From Fragilaria crotonensis (taxonomy: Eukaryota > Bacillariophyta > Fragilariophyceae > Fragilariales > Fragilariaceae), in the NCBI GenBank assembly GCA_022925895.1, contig JAKSYS010000004.1, forward strand, positions 338,768 through 402,767: a stretch of 64,000 nucleotides of DNA, written 5' to 3'. The translations under genes and the position numbers were made by a program. The notes under the pieces are model-generated. The model saw nothing but the letters and a program-made list of their open reading frames with translations, was not told the DNA's origin and did not search any database. Each line of letters starts with the position of its first letter. The first letter of the stretch is position 1. Below, piece by piece: positions 23,523 to 36,874 of this stretch.

Positions 23523-23914
23523 GATTAGACGTTGTATTCTTGATGATAACTTGATCAATACGCACACACTCGACTCCGGATGTGCTTGTTCAAATGATTC
23601 CATCCATGCAAATGCTGGATCGGGTTCTGTTTGACAGTAGGCACAGTACGTGTATGGGCTTTTAGGTTGCACTGCAACCAGTGTAACTCCAGTAGAGAAT
23701 TTACTGAATGTACTAAAGGTAGAGTACCCGATACTTGTGCCGTAATCCGTGATACTGGTACAACGGTACAAGTACTCTAACTTCAAAACCTGCAGTACTG
23801 GAGTAGCTATACCAAACACTATGCAATCAGCACACTAATGGTTGTACTCCTACTGCTACTACCTGGTAGCTGGTACCAATTCATTTGCATGAAACAGAGT
23901 GCTGAGTGGTGCCC

Positions 23915-23942
23915 GGGTGGCGGGTGGCGGGTGGCGGGTCGC
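23915..23942. repeat. Short 7-bp array, GGGTGGC
   Basis: Three exact copies of GGGTGGC and a fourth with one change (GGGTCGC). The matching place in copy A (about 15,885-15,902) has a degenerate, non-repeated version, so the array expanded in copy B after the duplication or decayed in A. Confidence 0.8.
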
Positions 23943-24153
23943 GGTTCCTTACTACATCGTACCGGTTCCTGCCCGGGAGTGTGCGGAGAAGTATGCTGTA
24001 CCCATTCCGGAAGACCACCTGCACCGTAGACAATGATGTATCCCACATCGAAGGGATCTGAGGGTCTCAAGCCTGAACAACGTTGATGTGGCTCGCCTTC
24101 AATGTCCGTCCACAACCCACACCAACGGTCGCTTGCTTGCAGAGGCCATATCA

Positions 24154-27100
24154 TCAAACGTCGACGTCCCCCTTACAAGTTTCAACGATGGAATGGATTA
24201 GAGGGCCAGGTTTCGGCTTGGCTTCTATACTTCCCAGAGCACGTTCGCTTTGTTCGACCAACCAATCATGTCTCGCAATAGAACCACAGGTGTGCCAGAG
24301 CAGATCCAGCGCCTTTTGAAAATAAAAGGCAGCGTCATCGTAATTGCCAAGTCTGGCTTGAAAGAATCCTGCCCTCTCGAGGGCGTACGCTTCCGTGTGG
24401 GGGAAGCCCATCGCATTGAGCTTACCAATGGCAGTGTTATAGGCGGCAGAAACAGCACCGTGTTTTGCTGATTTTCGGACCGCCAAGTCCTCGGCATCCA
24501 AAAGTAACAGATAGGGCGGAGAATTCGGACAACCACGTGAAACGATGCTTGCAAGTCTCCTGCGAAACATTCGTGCCAGCTTGAGGTGCTTCCGTTTCCC
24601 ATTTTGTTGGTAGCAAGAATAAGATGCGATTCCACCAAAGAGGAAACTTGACGGTGTTCCGTAGCTGTAGAAGAAGGTCTTTCCCATCGACATCAACTCC
24701 ATCAAAATAGATTCAGCCATTAAGCAGAATCCGAAACAACATGCCAATATGGCCTTATAGTTCAAAGTCATCATCACGAGTATCCGATGGTTCGATGCCA
24801 GCGCTCGGCGAATATACGTTTCTTCATCCATAAATTCACCGGTAAGAATCGTCAACTCCTGCCAGCTCAGCGATCCATCATTCCGTAAGTTCAGGACGTA
24901 TTGAATGACTGGCTGCGTCCACATATCCATTGCCTCCTGAGAAGAATCACCTAATGACCGAGCATCTGCCCTCATGGTAGCTTCTAATTGCTCGAGATTC
25001 GTCCCCAGCACGGCTTGTGTGCCATACACCATCGCGAGGCAATAGCTCCCGAAAAGGACATCACCGACTTCAAACCCAATGCTTGCGGCTCGTCGTAGAA
25101 TCTCTGTCATACCCCGGAGTGACTCGTAGCGATGTATCAACAACGTAAGCGATAAGACAGTCGTGGCACATTCTGCATCTCTGACCTGCATTTTGTCCTG
25201 AAGGGCGAGGGCAAGCTTGCCGAATCTATATGCACCACGGAAGTTGCCACTGGAAAGCTGAGCAACACCGTAAATCGCTAACGCGCATGCCGAGTATGCG
25301 TTGAGTCCGCCATTGAGTGTCGATTGTAACGCCAAAAGAGCTGCGTAAACACCGAGATTCGCTTCATCCTTGAGGAAGCAGTAAGTGCACAAATTAACCA
25401 ATATCCGTGATGTGGCTGTCGCAACCTCGTCTTTCATTAAGGGCAAGCTCAAAATGTCGTCATCCGACTTCCGACCTAGCATCAACTTTACCTTGAAAAG
25501 TTTCGAACCGATGAGTCGAAAGGATGCCTTTCGTGGTACAATCATTCCCAAAGAAAACAGTGCACGATTGGCTGCAGCGATTGACGCCTCCATATCATTC
25601 TGCGACATGACGCATTCGACACCGATTAGCAGCGCATTGATCCTCATGCTGGTTGTCTTGGCGCGATGTAGAACTTCGTTCGTCATCTGCGTGCATGCGT
25701 CATGATTGCCAACGATAAGCTCCATCCTTGCAAGAGTCTCAGTCATTTCAAATGCCAAATCATAGAAATCAGTCCACTTTCGCGCATCAGCATCCAACAA
25801 AGATAGCCCACGGCGAAGTGCCGTGGCCGCATCAATAAATGCACTTTTTTCTTTGCAATACTTGGCTGCTTCAAGATGAAGGCGAGCCAACTCAATACGA
25901 TTCGCGTCGTGACGCACGAAATGAGGCGCATGAAAGAGGTGAACACATGCGCGATACCTGGATTCAACATCTCCGATAGCTAGCAACACGCTGCCAATCG
26001 CCGTATGAATTCGTCCTTCTCCTCCTCATTCATCAAGGATTGAAATGCAGTTTGGATAGTGTCGTGGCTGAATTGATACCCTTCTTTTGTCTTCTCGACA
26101 AACCCTCCGCGTACAGCGTCTTCTATTGCCGTCGCCACCGTCTGCAATGAAAACGTTTCACTAGAATGTAGTCTCTCGTCCGACTCGTCCTCGAATACCT
26201 GATCATCCAGGGACGACCTTACACGTACCACAAGATCCTCAGTGAAGCGATATCCAAGCAGAGAGGCGATCTTGAGACTTTCTTGAACCCGATTTGGGAG
26301 CGACTGGCCAGGATTTCTGCTAGAGTGATGGAGATCATGACTTCCTTTTGAATCTGGTCCACGTCAAACTCCCATGATCCCGTGTTCGAATTCTGCACCA
26401 GCAATCCCTCCCACTGAAGAAATTCGAGAAGCTTCATCACATGATACGGATTTCCCATCGTTTTCTTGGCAATGATGCTGCTCAACTCGTTTGTCGAATT
26501 GGATGATGATCCAATAATGCTGGAGATCAGCTCAAGAACACCCTCTGTCAAGATTATCCAGTGATAGATCCAAGGCGTCTCCGTTACTCTTCATCTGATC
26601 GAAGATATCAGCAACACTTGCAGACTCTTCGTCGCGGTAGGCCAGAATGATCATGATATTCGAAAGCTCTTGGTCATGAAGCAGAACCTCAATCAACTTT
26701 CTTGAGTCTTCGTCCATCCATTGAACGTCATCGATAAAGAGCACTATCGGATGCTCGTCGCAAGACACCGCTTGCAAAAAGGTTTTGATGGCTACCTTAA
26801 ACTTGGAATACGCTGCGACGTTTCTAACAGACACATCAGCGCCTCCGCCGTCCTCTCCACGTGCGTGATCAAGGAGGGGAGATAGATTGGAGATGCACTT
26901 CTCCAAAACACGTCCATTTTCAACTCCCAACTTTTGCTGAAACTGCATTCGTCTTTCTTCAGTAAAGTCTGGCGATTGAATGAGGAGATCGCACAAATCC
27001 GAAAGAGCTGCCATGATGGCGGAGTTTGGTTCTTGAACTGACGAATCTTGAAAATATTTTCCTGACGCAAAGAAGCCGTTGCTGTCAAATACCGGCTTTC

Positions 27101-27392
27101 GGAGGCGATCGACAAGCGATGTTTTTCCAGACCCAGTATCGCCATGGACGATAACTTTCGTCACTCTCTGGAGGTGATCATTGCTAGAAAATCGGGAATA
27201 CGCGTCCAGCAAAAGGTTTGACTCCCGATTCCGGCCGTACAGCACGACTTCATGAAGGACTGGCGAGACTTCCAACGCATCTTCACCCTCCTCGCTGCGA
27301 GGATTAAAGCTATCCGTGACAGAGCTCAAATCAACACTAGCCGCCGTGCTTTTTTCAAGCGGCACCTCTATAACACCACGACGAAGTGCCAT
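24154..27392 (-). pseudogene. AAA_16/STAND-type ATPase with TPR-like tail, copy B (frameshifted)
   Basis: Same gene as at 16,091-19,341. The start is MALRRGVIEVPLEKSTAA. Walker A is VHGDTGSGKTSLV and Walker B is PIVLFIDDVQWMDEDSRK, closer to the AAA_16 consensus than in copy A. The frame is lost near 26,545 (two bases missing relative to A), near 26,300 (about ten bases missing) and near 26,015 (one T missing from a run). From 25,989 to 24,154 the TPR-like tail is one open 611-codon frame and covers the point where copy A is broken. Each copy is intact where the other is broken. The 2- and 10-base losses are not homopolymer artefacts, so this copy is probably a true pseudogene. Confidence 0.8.
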
Positions 27393-28571
27393 GATGATTG
27401 ATTTGCGAAATCTAGGTTTAAGAAGCGGGAGGGTTTACCGCTTATTGTTGCGTTCGAACTTCGTGGAGTATTTGATGTATGCATACATTGTATTGGAATT
27501 CTTGTTTTTGCGAAGTACATTACATCTTGTACGAACATACATGTATTTCTTGTGTAATTTCATAACGTCGTTGGTCTTGGAACTTGGAACGTTGATTCTG
27601 GCACACGAGCGGCTTAAATGAACCGAATAAATGTTGAAACCGGAGTATTCCTTTTGCTTTTAGACATCGAAATCCATCTAAACAACACATTCTTCGCCAG
27701 GTAATGGACGATTGACTGTTAGCGCGAAGGTGCCCCTGTTCGTATGACAACTGACAACAGATATCCGTCGTAGACGTTGCATAGAGTAGAGAGTACTACC
27801 GGTAGAACATAGTAGATTGTGTTTTTATGATGCCACGATGCTTTAGCTGACACGAATGACCACTTCTCGAAGAATAAATGCGTATTTGTCATCATGTTCA
27901 CCAACACTATTTCCAAAAGGTCGATATATAGTAGAAGTAGCTATAATATGTATATATACGTATGACATCAATGACTCAGACATTTGAATGTCTTCTTCTA
28001 AAATATACGACAGTGGGAAAAACTATTACTGGAAAAACACCTTTTTTCGGATCAAGGAAGTTGTTTATTCTTTTAATGTATAAAAACAGTAAAAATAGGG
28101 TGATTTTTTGCATGAAAACACCTTTCTGTTTCTACGTGTACTGTACATTCTTACCGTACACTACAGTACGGCAAAATTCTATCACTGTAGTTGAGTTAGG
28201 GTACCAGGTAGCTAGTAGGCGCAGCTGCAGTTTTCAATATACCAGGTTGCAGACCTCATGTGTTGATAGCATTTTAAAGCAACCTGCACCTGCACAAGAC
28301 ATGACGACTTCCATCTTAAAGCCAAACATGGTGATCACTTCAAACTTGTTGCTTCCAAGTTGCTCTCCCAGCCACTTAAGCATAAAATCTTTTCAGAAAG
28401 CTGAATAGTACTCATTCTTCTTGCAAATAATCTGTGCTTGGCTTTGCAAGCATATGTGCAGCATAAGCAATCCAAGGACAGAATTCTTTCAATTTCTTAT
28501 TGACTTTCAAGCACTAGAGAATGTCAACAGATTCCACCAGAATCATGCAAGGAATGCTGCACTGGACATCA

Positions 28572-28761
28572 TCTAACCTCCTAACCCCTAACTCTAACAA
28601 TGTAGGTTTCGTAAAAACATCTTTCTGGAATTTTGGCCGGGAAGTGGCTTTAATCAAAAAACACTGAACAATTTTGCATAAAAACACCTCCTTGCCAGCC
28701 CTGGGAAAACCAACACCACTAGGATTTGTGGTGACCTCTAAGCCCTAACCCCTAACCCCTT
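28572..28761. repeat. Degenerate telomere-like CCCTAA words
   Basis: Two short clusters, CTAACCTCCTAACCCCTAAC (28,572) and CTAAGCCCTAACCCCTAACC (28,738), resemble the CCCTAA telomere repeat with an occasional extra C. They lie about 140 bases apart and on the same strand, and are too short to be functional telomere. Confidence 0.6.
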
Positions 28762-31700
28762 GGCTTGCTGCTCTCCTGGATGCTACTACATGTCGTGAAT
28801 GGACTTAAGTCACAAGGAAGGCCAAGACTGGAAGGCCAAGACAAGAAGACCAGGATTACCTCCCAGCATGCAGGGATCTACACAGAGATCTCAAGAGGCA
28901 TCACATGTGAAAGAAATGGAGACCTTGCAGGATTAGAACCTACTGGGAAGGTATTTGAGGTAAGGTCTTTGGGATTAGTTTGTTGTGTGTAACCTACTCC
29001 TTTTTATGCTCTCGCTCATCAGTGATTGAATAATGACTTTACAAGTAGTTGAACAACCAAATTAAGCACATAACACAAGAATCTAGAAAGTGAGTTGAGG
29101 TCATCTACTGTCACATTTCAGCCAGGGCAGACAAGCATTTTTGAGGCTAGTGTAAAGAAAGTACAGAGCCGTGATTTAACAAAGATCCACATTCCACACC
29201 TTAAAACTTCACTTATCATCTATCCGTCAGCATCACAGTCTAGTATAGTGTGAATAGAATCATTAGAAGATTTAGGGTGGTACAGATAAGTATGTGTGAC
29301 ACTAAGTCATCACAATGTAAGACACTTTTTCAGCATATGGATCATCTGTCCGAATCTTTCTTCCCTCAAATTAACATTTCATTTTGGTTAACGTTTTAAA
29401 ACATCATTTCCTGCGTAAGGAACAGGGTAGTTTCTGGGCATACAACCAAAATTGACCATTTGTAATGTTAATTGCCACTTTCCACAAAATCAAGTAATAT
29501 CTGTAGCCGAATTGCACGAACGATCGCATTTTGTTTCATGAAGAATTTGTTATTGTGCAATTTCAAGCTCCAGAAGCATTCAATTGCTGCCTTTTAGTCT
29601 GATTTGTTGTACTCATCTGTTGTGGCAAACAATGCAAGGGAAGCAACAGTATCATGTCGCTCATGACTCCTAAAAAGCTTCCCCTCGTGCATGTTCTCCT
29701 CATGTTGATGATTCCATCAACAAGATCAGTTGATACTACCATGAATCTTACCCCGTACATGTGATTATATTTCTTTCTTCGTTGGAGGTACCGGTGTTGC
29801 GTGAACGCTTTCCTTATTCATTCAAGTCTGCGTCCGAAACCCCTTGGATCATCATCCAGAGTGTGATGGTGATTATCCAAATGCTTGTTTTGATCATGAT
29901 GACAATCCCATTGCATGTTTTGACGATGATGATTTGATTGAGCTCACCACTCCTGTTGACAACAATCTCTCAGTTACATTATCTTTGACCTAGATCAACC
30001 CTCTATCTTCCCCTTCAGCAGAGCAACTTAATCACAAATGGAATCTATCAAAGTATCCTCTCATAGAACTGTTCAGGTTGACCCACTCACCATGATGCTA
30101 AAGAAATCATTGGCTCCAATCACAGCATACTATTCACAGCAGATTATAAAATGGGTAGTTCACTTTCATTTTTTGCGATGGCTCCTGAACCGCACATTAG
30201 ATCCTGCTCCGACAAATGATGCTTATACTAGCCCCTGGTACCTTTGGAAACGGCTATTCTATTATTGCCGAAGATATCAGTCAAGTACTTCGATGTCAAA
30301 GCTATTTTCCAATCCTTTCTGACATGCCCCAAGTTGAATGTAGATGAAACCTTTTTCAAATCCTGTGTGATCCCTACTTTGGTGATTATTCTCCAAGCCA
30401 TCTTCTCATATCCTCAGAGATATCAAAAAGGGCAAACAAGCCAATCAAAGAGCACATGATAAACTCATAAAAAACCAATGGGATACTTCTCCCATGCATG
30501 CCTGCAATAGACAAACAAGACAGCATGCAACATAAGTGGCCGGGTAGCCTGCAGGTTGAACCAATCACAACTTCCTATGTTCTTTTGAGACATCCAATTG
30601 TGATACATGTTCTTCAAGTGCGGTATCAACGCAGAAAGTTCTTCCCACAATTGTCCAGGTCCCCCATCAAACAGGGATGTCAGCAATGCAGCACAGCATC
30701 TCAGTAATCAGCAGGATCATCTCCAGCCAGATTGACATAATCCTTTGTGGTGAATTCAAATATGTACTAGTATAAAGACAGGAAATTGGTCTTGCAGTGG
30801 ATTTGCCTGGGAGCTCGGGAATAATCCCCAATTTCATCTCATTCCCTTCATTGTTGGTGACATCAAAAGTCATGATCAGTTATGCGGTCACTACAGATGT
30901 TCACTCAAGAGTCAAGCAGCTTTGCCAATACTCTAAGTGCCCAGCCATGTTGTCCTTGTGTTCGAAGTTATGAGCATACGCTATTTGCCAGGCACCCCCT
31001 ATGCAATGTAGTCTCTTGAACTTTGCAACAATATCTCAAGAATTCATTTGACAATGTCGTATTCGGTCTTAATGATAAGTGAGGCAGATTTGGGGCATGT
31101 CCTGCAGAGATCCTTCACCTTGTCCTGATTGGGTGGCTCCAAACTGTTTTGGCCTCTTCTTTTGACAGGCTTGGTGTACCAGTCATGGTGCGTGTAAAGG
31201 AATACAATGCAGTTGCTTTGCATTCAGATCAGTCAGCATATCAAACGCAATACTAGCAATCTCGTGACTGCCCCTGACATTTTTTACAACGGGTTTACCC
31301 ACAATTACAATCCTTCATGGGAATGCGTATCGTAGTGATCTTACAGCGATGCAGCTCCTTTCTGTCCCACAACTTGCTTCTGCAAAATGAAGGAGCTAGA
31401 AGAGTTTGGTGACGTTAACTTTGTTGAGGATTGGCAGCAACATGTGTCTTTTCTTTTGGATTCGTAATCTTTGTAAAGCCAAAGAAATGCGATTTATTGC
31501 TTTCAAGGTTAACCAGTAACCAAAAGCCAATCCTCCACCTTTTCAATGTAAAAGGGGCTTTGCATGCCTCAATTACTTCATGAAAGGGATGTGGCTGGTG
31601 AAGACAGATCATACATACTAGTGCAACTTGTAGATCCCGGCTTGGTGGTTTTCATCGTGATGTATCTTCGGAAGGTTTTTGGCTGGTACATAGGAGGAGG

Positions 31701-34269
31701 ACTTCATTGCTGTTCAACATCCTTAGGCTTTTATCGCTCAACGGATGAAAGCAAGGCTGATACCAAAAGCAGGTGACGGCAATTCCAGAGATGAAGGCAA
31801 GGCTGTAGCTGGTGACACTTATTGATGCAGCTTACAGCATGACTATATTTCATCCACAGTCATGCTGATGACCAAACAGTAGATGTAATTTTCAATAGTA
31901 TCATGCTACCCAAGCTTTGAAACAGCCAACATCAGCACCTCCTCCTGTCCATTTTGATTGCCCACCACGTCCACGTCCATCATACAACTCGTGGCCTCCA
32001 AGGGAGCTTGCTTTCCTTTCAACCCCACCACGGCTTTCCAGGAAGCCCAGATTGAGTCTTCCAGTCCCATCTCCATCGTGATGATACTTCTGTCTGTTTT
32101 GATGGCCATCGTGACGTCCTCAACTTTGATTCAATGAAGATTACCAGCCAGCAGGTAATGATAACCAAATATTTGATCTAGATACCCTTCCTGTTGCTGG
32201 AAGTGCAAAATCATGTTGCTTCCATGTTGCCTTTGCAGAGTTCTTTTTGAATTCCATGTGACTTGCTGAAAGTGGCAGCATGGCGTTTCTTTCCCTACAT
32301 GTCCATTGATGCACTGTCAATATTGGCATGTTTCATATGTTGAACAAAATTGCCTTGCAAAGGCTTCTCTCAAAGACTCACTTTGGCGTGCAGAAGACAG
32401 CATTCCAATTGATATCAATCAATGATCAACATGATTGGTGCCTCAATGGTGCCACCTAGTTGTTGCAAATAAATGCAACATCACCTTTTATCTTGCGTAG
32501 CATCCAGAAAGCACACAATTGGGAAGGAATACTAATGCAGTCAGCTAATGCTAACTACTATAAAGCAACGATATTCACAACCATAATCCAAACCTGACCT
32601 CAAAATATGGACAAGATAGGTAACAAAATGCCACAGCCTGCCTCAATGAGATGCTACAGGTGTAGACCACTCGGAACATGCACGTGCTGCCTCCTGCTGG
32701 AAAACAACAAATGTCTGATAAAAGCCCCTCCAACATGATGAAAAGTCCTCTTCGTAAATCCGGTTTTGGAATGAATGATACCACATCTGCCGGCTTGGAC
32801 AATCCCGCGATTTGCGGTATACCAGGTACAAATCCATTCCTTCTCGTCCTCTTGCTTTGCATCAAAGCATGGAAGTCATTCATTGTTTACCGACAAGAAT
32901 GAGCAAACTCACCTCCACTCCAAAACTATTTGTACTAAGCAGAGGTCAGCCATGCAACTTGTGTCAATCATCCCTGGGGACACCCAATTTCAAGTTATGA
33001 TTCAGAGAGTTCTTCCTTTCACAATGCCACTATTCCCAGCAGAGGTAATCACGAATACACCTTTGTCTGCATGGAAAGCAACAGATGGGGCAGTGACATG
33101 CCCTGGTGATTCCCACAGCTGCATCAGCAGGGACTACTGCCAACAGGCAAGCATCATTTTCAGTTGCTGCAGAAGGCAAAGCTATCACTTGTTCATCCTC
33201 CTCTTGCAATGCCCGCGAAACCAAATGCTCCTTTGTGATGTTGCATCTGGTGAGCCACACCAGCAACAGTTAGTATCATCTCAAAGGCAATTTTGGTCAC
33301 AGCGGTGATGGCGTTTTGCAGCGGAGGCAGGAAGCAATGATAATGTGTATTGCCTCATCTTCCCTGACCAGCTGAAGTAACACCCATTGGAAAACATTTG
33401 ACCATACTGACCCATCCCTGAACTTCCCCTGCCCTTCCAACCATAATGCACTTTGCGATTTCGTAAGGGAGTGCTTTCAAGAAGGGAAGCGCATTCCCTC
33501 CCAACGATCGAAGGTGACAATCTGTTCTACAGCATTAAGAACACAACAATGGAAACGCCACCTTCCACACCGAGTAAACAGCTAATTGTATTATTACAAC
33601 TGCTTCATGTGGACGTTGTGACCTGGGATGATTGGCAGCTCCCTTCTTATCAAGGAGGCCAATTGATCTCATGATTCTTCTGGTTGGTAGAAGGTTTTAG
33701 AGTGCTTGACAAGCAACTGTGAAACTGTTTGTTTGTAAGCTTTCTGGCAATGCAAACTTGAGCTGCCTGCTGCAGGAGGAGGCAATGGGTCCTTGATGGT
33801 TGGTGAACCAAAATCTTCTGAAGACTTTGAGTCATCAATCTTCATTTTGCCCGTCATCACCATGAAACATACATGAAGAGTCAAAACGCCAAAGTTCCTC
33901 GAGAATACAAAGGCTGTCTCGAATATGTTCAGGTATGAGTTTTATTATGTCCTCAAAATGAACTCTTCTGCACACTCTGCATCCATTACTCATCAGAACT
34001 TTTCAATATCAAGCAAGAGTTATGAAAGGCACAGCATGTTTTTCGCGCCTTTTCCATAGACTTATGACCATGATCTCAAATCCCGCTCTTTAACACCTGT
34101 CAAAAACCCTTGAGTATGCAAGATGTATAGTACTCAACATCATTTTGCATTCAATACTCCCTTGAGAATTATTGTGTTCTTGAATGATGCCATCATGATA
34201 GTGGACCAGTTAAGATACACATTCCCTCATTGGTCAAGCTAGCAGCTCAAATTCAACATCATCATAGAG

Positions 34270-34464
34270 TCAAATTTCGTGAATCCCTAGCACAAAGTCC
34301 TCATCAAACAGAACCATTGCCTTATCATTCCAATGTCCTGGATGACCAGTGGTGCTAAACATTTGCTGCCTTTCATTGATGGCAATGTTGCATGTTTGTG
34401 CTGTATTTTTGGGACTTAAATGAGACTTTTTCAATAAGTTGCTTGCTAGTACTACTTGCAGCAC
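34270..34464 (-). pseudogene. PIF/Harbinger transposase scrap
   Basis: The translation CNIAINERQQMFSTTGHPG followed by HWNDKAMVLFDE lines up with YNLTVNHRRQILHTTTGHPG and RWNDKALIRFDS of the Harbinger transposase at 61.7-61.85 kb. Only this part of the DDE domain is left, on the minus strand, with nothing conserved on either side. Confidence 0.75.
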
Positions 34465-35561
34465 TTATCCATTGCAAGCAATTTGCATAGCAATCACTTG
34501 ATGCAACTGCACCATGGCATCAAGCAACAATATTGATTTGTGTGTTTGATTGTCAAACAAAGTCTCCTGCTCCATTGGCTTTACTACGTACCTGAATACA
34601 AATTCTCAATTCCGTAAGCAATACACACATTAAGAATTGATCGTGTACATTGGAACGGACTCCTCCTGTTGTGTTCTCCCACTAGTCATCACATGACCAT
34701 CCGCAACCAAGATATTGAAGCTCAGCCGAATCAGTATCTCCAAGAAAGGGGAGACACTTTCCCTGGTGGCATTTCTCAAATCCAAGCCAACAATGGTTAA
34801 AGTATATTGGGCATGCCTTTGCATTGCTTGGCCACCAGCCAGTTCCATGCATTGTGGGCACTGGATAAGGGAGGCAACCACTAGTTCAGAATATTTTCAA
34901 AAACCTTGGATCTTCAATCTCAGTGCAATAACACCATTGAGCCAGATTCAAATTCTTGGCAACAAGCGTGCCACTATCAGCCCAACAATGTTTCCCCCAT
35001 CATCTGTTGTTTTGAGGGACAAGCCCTTCCTTGCCGGCCAGCGGCTACTAGGTATGCTTTCTGGGACCCTGCTGATTACCATTGCTATTTGCATTGTTAT
35101 TCACACCTGCTTCATTGTAGCCCTGATCCCTGATGATGATTCAGCACAAAGAAGTAATCAAGGACTTGAAGTTATCTGCATCCCACTCGTCATCAGTGTC
35201 GGCACAATGACGACACAATGCAGACACGATGACATCACAAATGAAAGGGCTCTAGACGGCATTGAGATTTGTTTCGTCTGAAGATCAATGTCAACTACCG
35301 GTAGAGGTTGAGCTCCATTTAAAGTCAGTTTTGCAATTTTGCTCTTGTGTTTGCATGACTGTTTGGGATGGCCTACATTTTAGTTTCCCCAGATGCCATT
35401 TGAAGCAATGCAGTGAATTGACCTCAGACATCAATCTTTAAGTCAGACTACCGATTACTGATACCTTCACCTACACGACCTACAGTGATACAGTGATGCA
35501 GTAATCCGGTAAGTCAGTTACAGTACATACCGAAAGCATGATGATTGGTACTACTTCTACA

Positions 35562-36874
35562 AAAGTACGGAAATTCCACCGAAGTGGTATTATGTAGCGG
35601 AGTGTAACGGGGGTCCCCGTATAATTTTACTGTACTCTAATTGGGGTGGGTATAATTTAGGTAATTTTTGTTGCACAAGTGGCGCTGAGAGTGGATTTTT
35701 TCCTTCGTAGAGCCTCCTATTAAAAATCCACTATTCCACTTGTACTGGATCTCAACATCCTACGCGCATTTTGTTCACAGTACTCCGATCATAAAGGATT
35801 ATATTGGTACCACTGTCATCATCTGCATCATCACCCTCATTGTCATAAGCGACTGATCTTGTTGAATACAACAACTACCCGGTTGGGATGTTTTTGGGAT
35901 GCTGTTTAGTTTGATGGTGGCTGAGGTCATGATGAATTGCTGCCTTGGTTAGATGGAATCCGAGTTAAGATGTTGGTGGGCATCTATGTTGGTGCATGGG
36001 TTGCTTGAGGCAACTGCAGGCCTGTCAACAACATGTTTTGCGCTGTATACGGAGGCTTCATTGGAGAAGTCATGGATGTACAAGTACTGGTTTGTAAGAA
36101 TGAAGTGCTTTTCATGCTGGTTGGTCCATTGGTTGGTGCATTAGAAGCATTGAGCAAGATGTTGGCTGGCGGCATCAAAGTTGGTGCAACCAATCCGCCG
36201 CCCACAAACCAGCAGCTCACGTATGCAGTCTCAACAACATACCCAACAACAAGAAGCAAGTATTGATGGAGATGCCAGGTAAATGGTGGACTTCTCTGTC
36301 AGAGCAACCGTGGGATTGCTGGCTGTTGTGATGGCAAATGCATCAGTAATTTGGAATCGGTTGTACCGCTGTTCTCCGGAAATTGTGTTGTTATGTTATC
36401 ATTGCTGGGCATACTGTCAGGACTGCATAGGACTGGTTTACAGGCATGCTGGTTGGTGATGTTGTTGGAATGCCATCAAGGAGATGGGGCGTCATCACAA
36501 GCTGCAAACTTGAATTGCCATGGCTACCCTGCCTAAGGACTGCAATTGAGTGAAATGGCCACATCTAGAGATGTTTAGTTGCTACTTGTTGGGTTGTGGT
36601 GAGCAATCATCAAAGGTGAAGGTAAACTGCAATGTGAGCTAATTGATAACAACATCTATCCGGATAGTCAGCGTTCAGAGTCCGCCATAGATTTCGTTTT
36701 ATCTTCACGTTAAAAATACTGTACTGAGTATGTACTTAGAAGTCCGTAGCCGTAGCACAGTAGGCTATATACCGTACGACCTGTAATCGAGCAACACTTG
36801 AATGCACGACATCACGACCTCACGACCCTTATCCGTGGTGGTACTGAGAGTGGAATTAAAAGGACTACTATCAC
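35562..36874. repeat. 1.31-kb tandem repeat, unit 1
   Basis: First of three head-to-tail units, each starting at AAAGTACGGAAATTCCACCG. It carries matching open frames on both strands: plus 36,033-36,266 (MFCAVYGGFIGEVMDV, with a hydrophobic FMLVGPLVGALEAL) and minus 36,259-35,984. Unit 1 is the most diverged, including a 3-base in-frame difference (GPLVGALE here, GPLVALE in units 2 and 3). I recognise no family, and it may be non-coding. Confidence 0.92.

Larger units (their letters stand above)
21718..27470. repeat. Segmental duplication, copy B
   Basis: This is the second copy of the block described at 14,808-19,420, in the same orientation, with about 2.3 kb between them. It begins inside the eIF3f C-terminus (ATGGGACAGGCCATTTCCAA), so the duplication breakpoint cut that gene. 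It ends just upstream of the STAND-type gene. Divergence is scattered and includes many small indels, so the event is not very recent. Confidence 0.9.
27471..35561. other. Eight-kilobase AT-richer, gene-poor region with transposon scraps
   Basis: No complete gene is recognised. Open frames are below about 190 codons and overlap on both strands. Recognised items inside it, listed separately, are telomere-like repeats at 28.57-28.76 kb and a Harbinger transposase scrap at 34.27-34.46 kb. A minus frame at 32,883-32,575 (MNDFHALMQSKRTRRNGF) and one at 34,881-34,630 look weakly protein-like but cannot be assigned. Confidence 0.5.

Noticed and set aside
23523-23819. N-terminal extension of SEH1
   Set aside because: Similar DNA exists in copy A outside a coding context, and family similarity starts after the ATG at 23,522.
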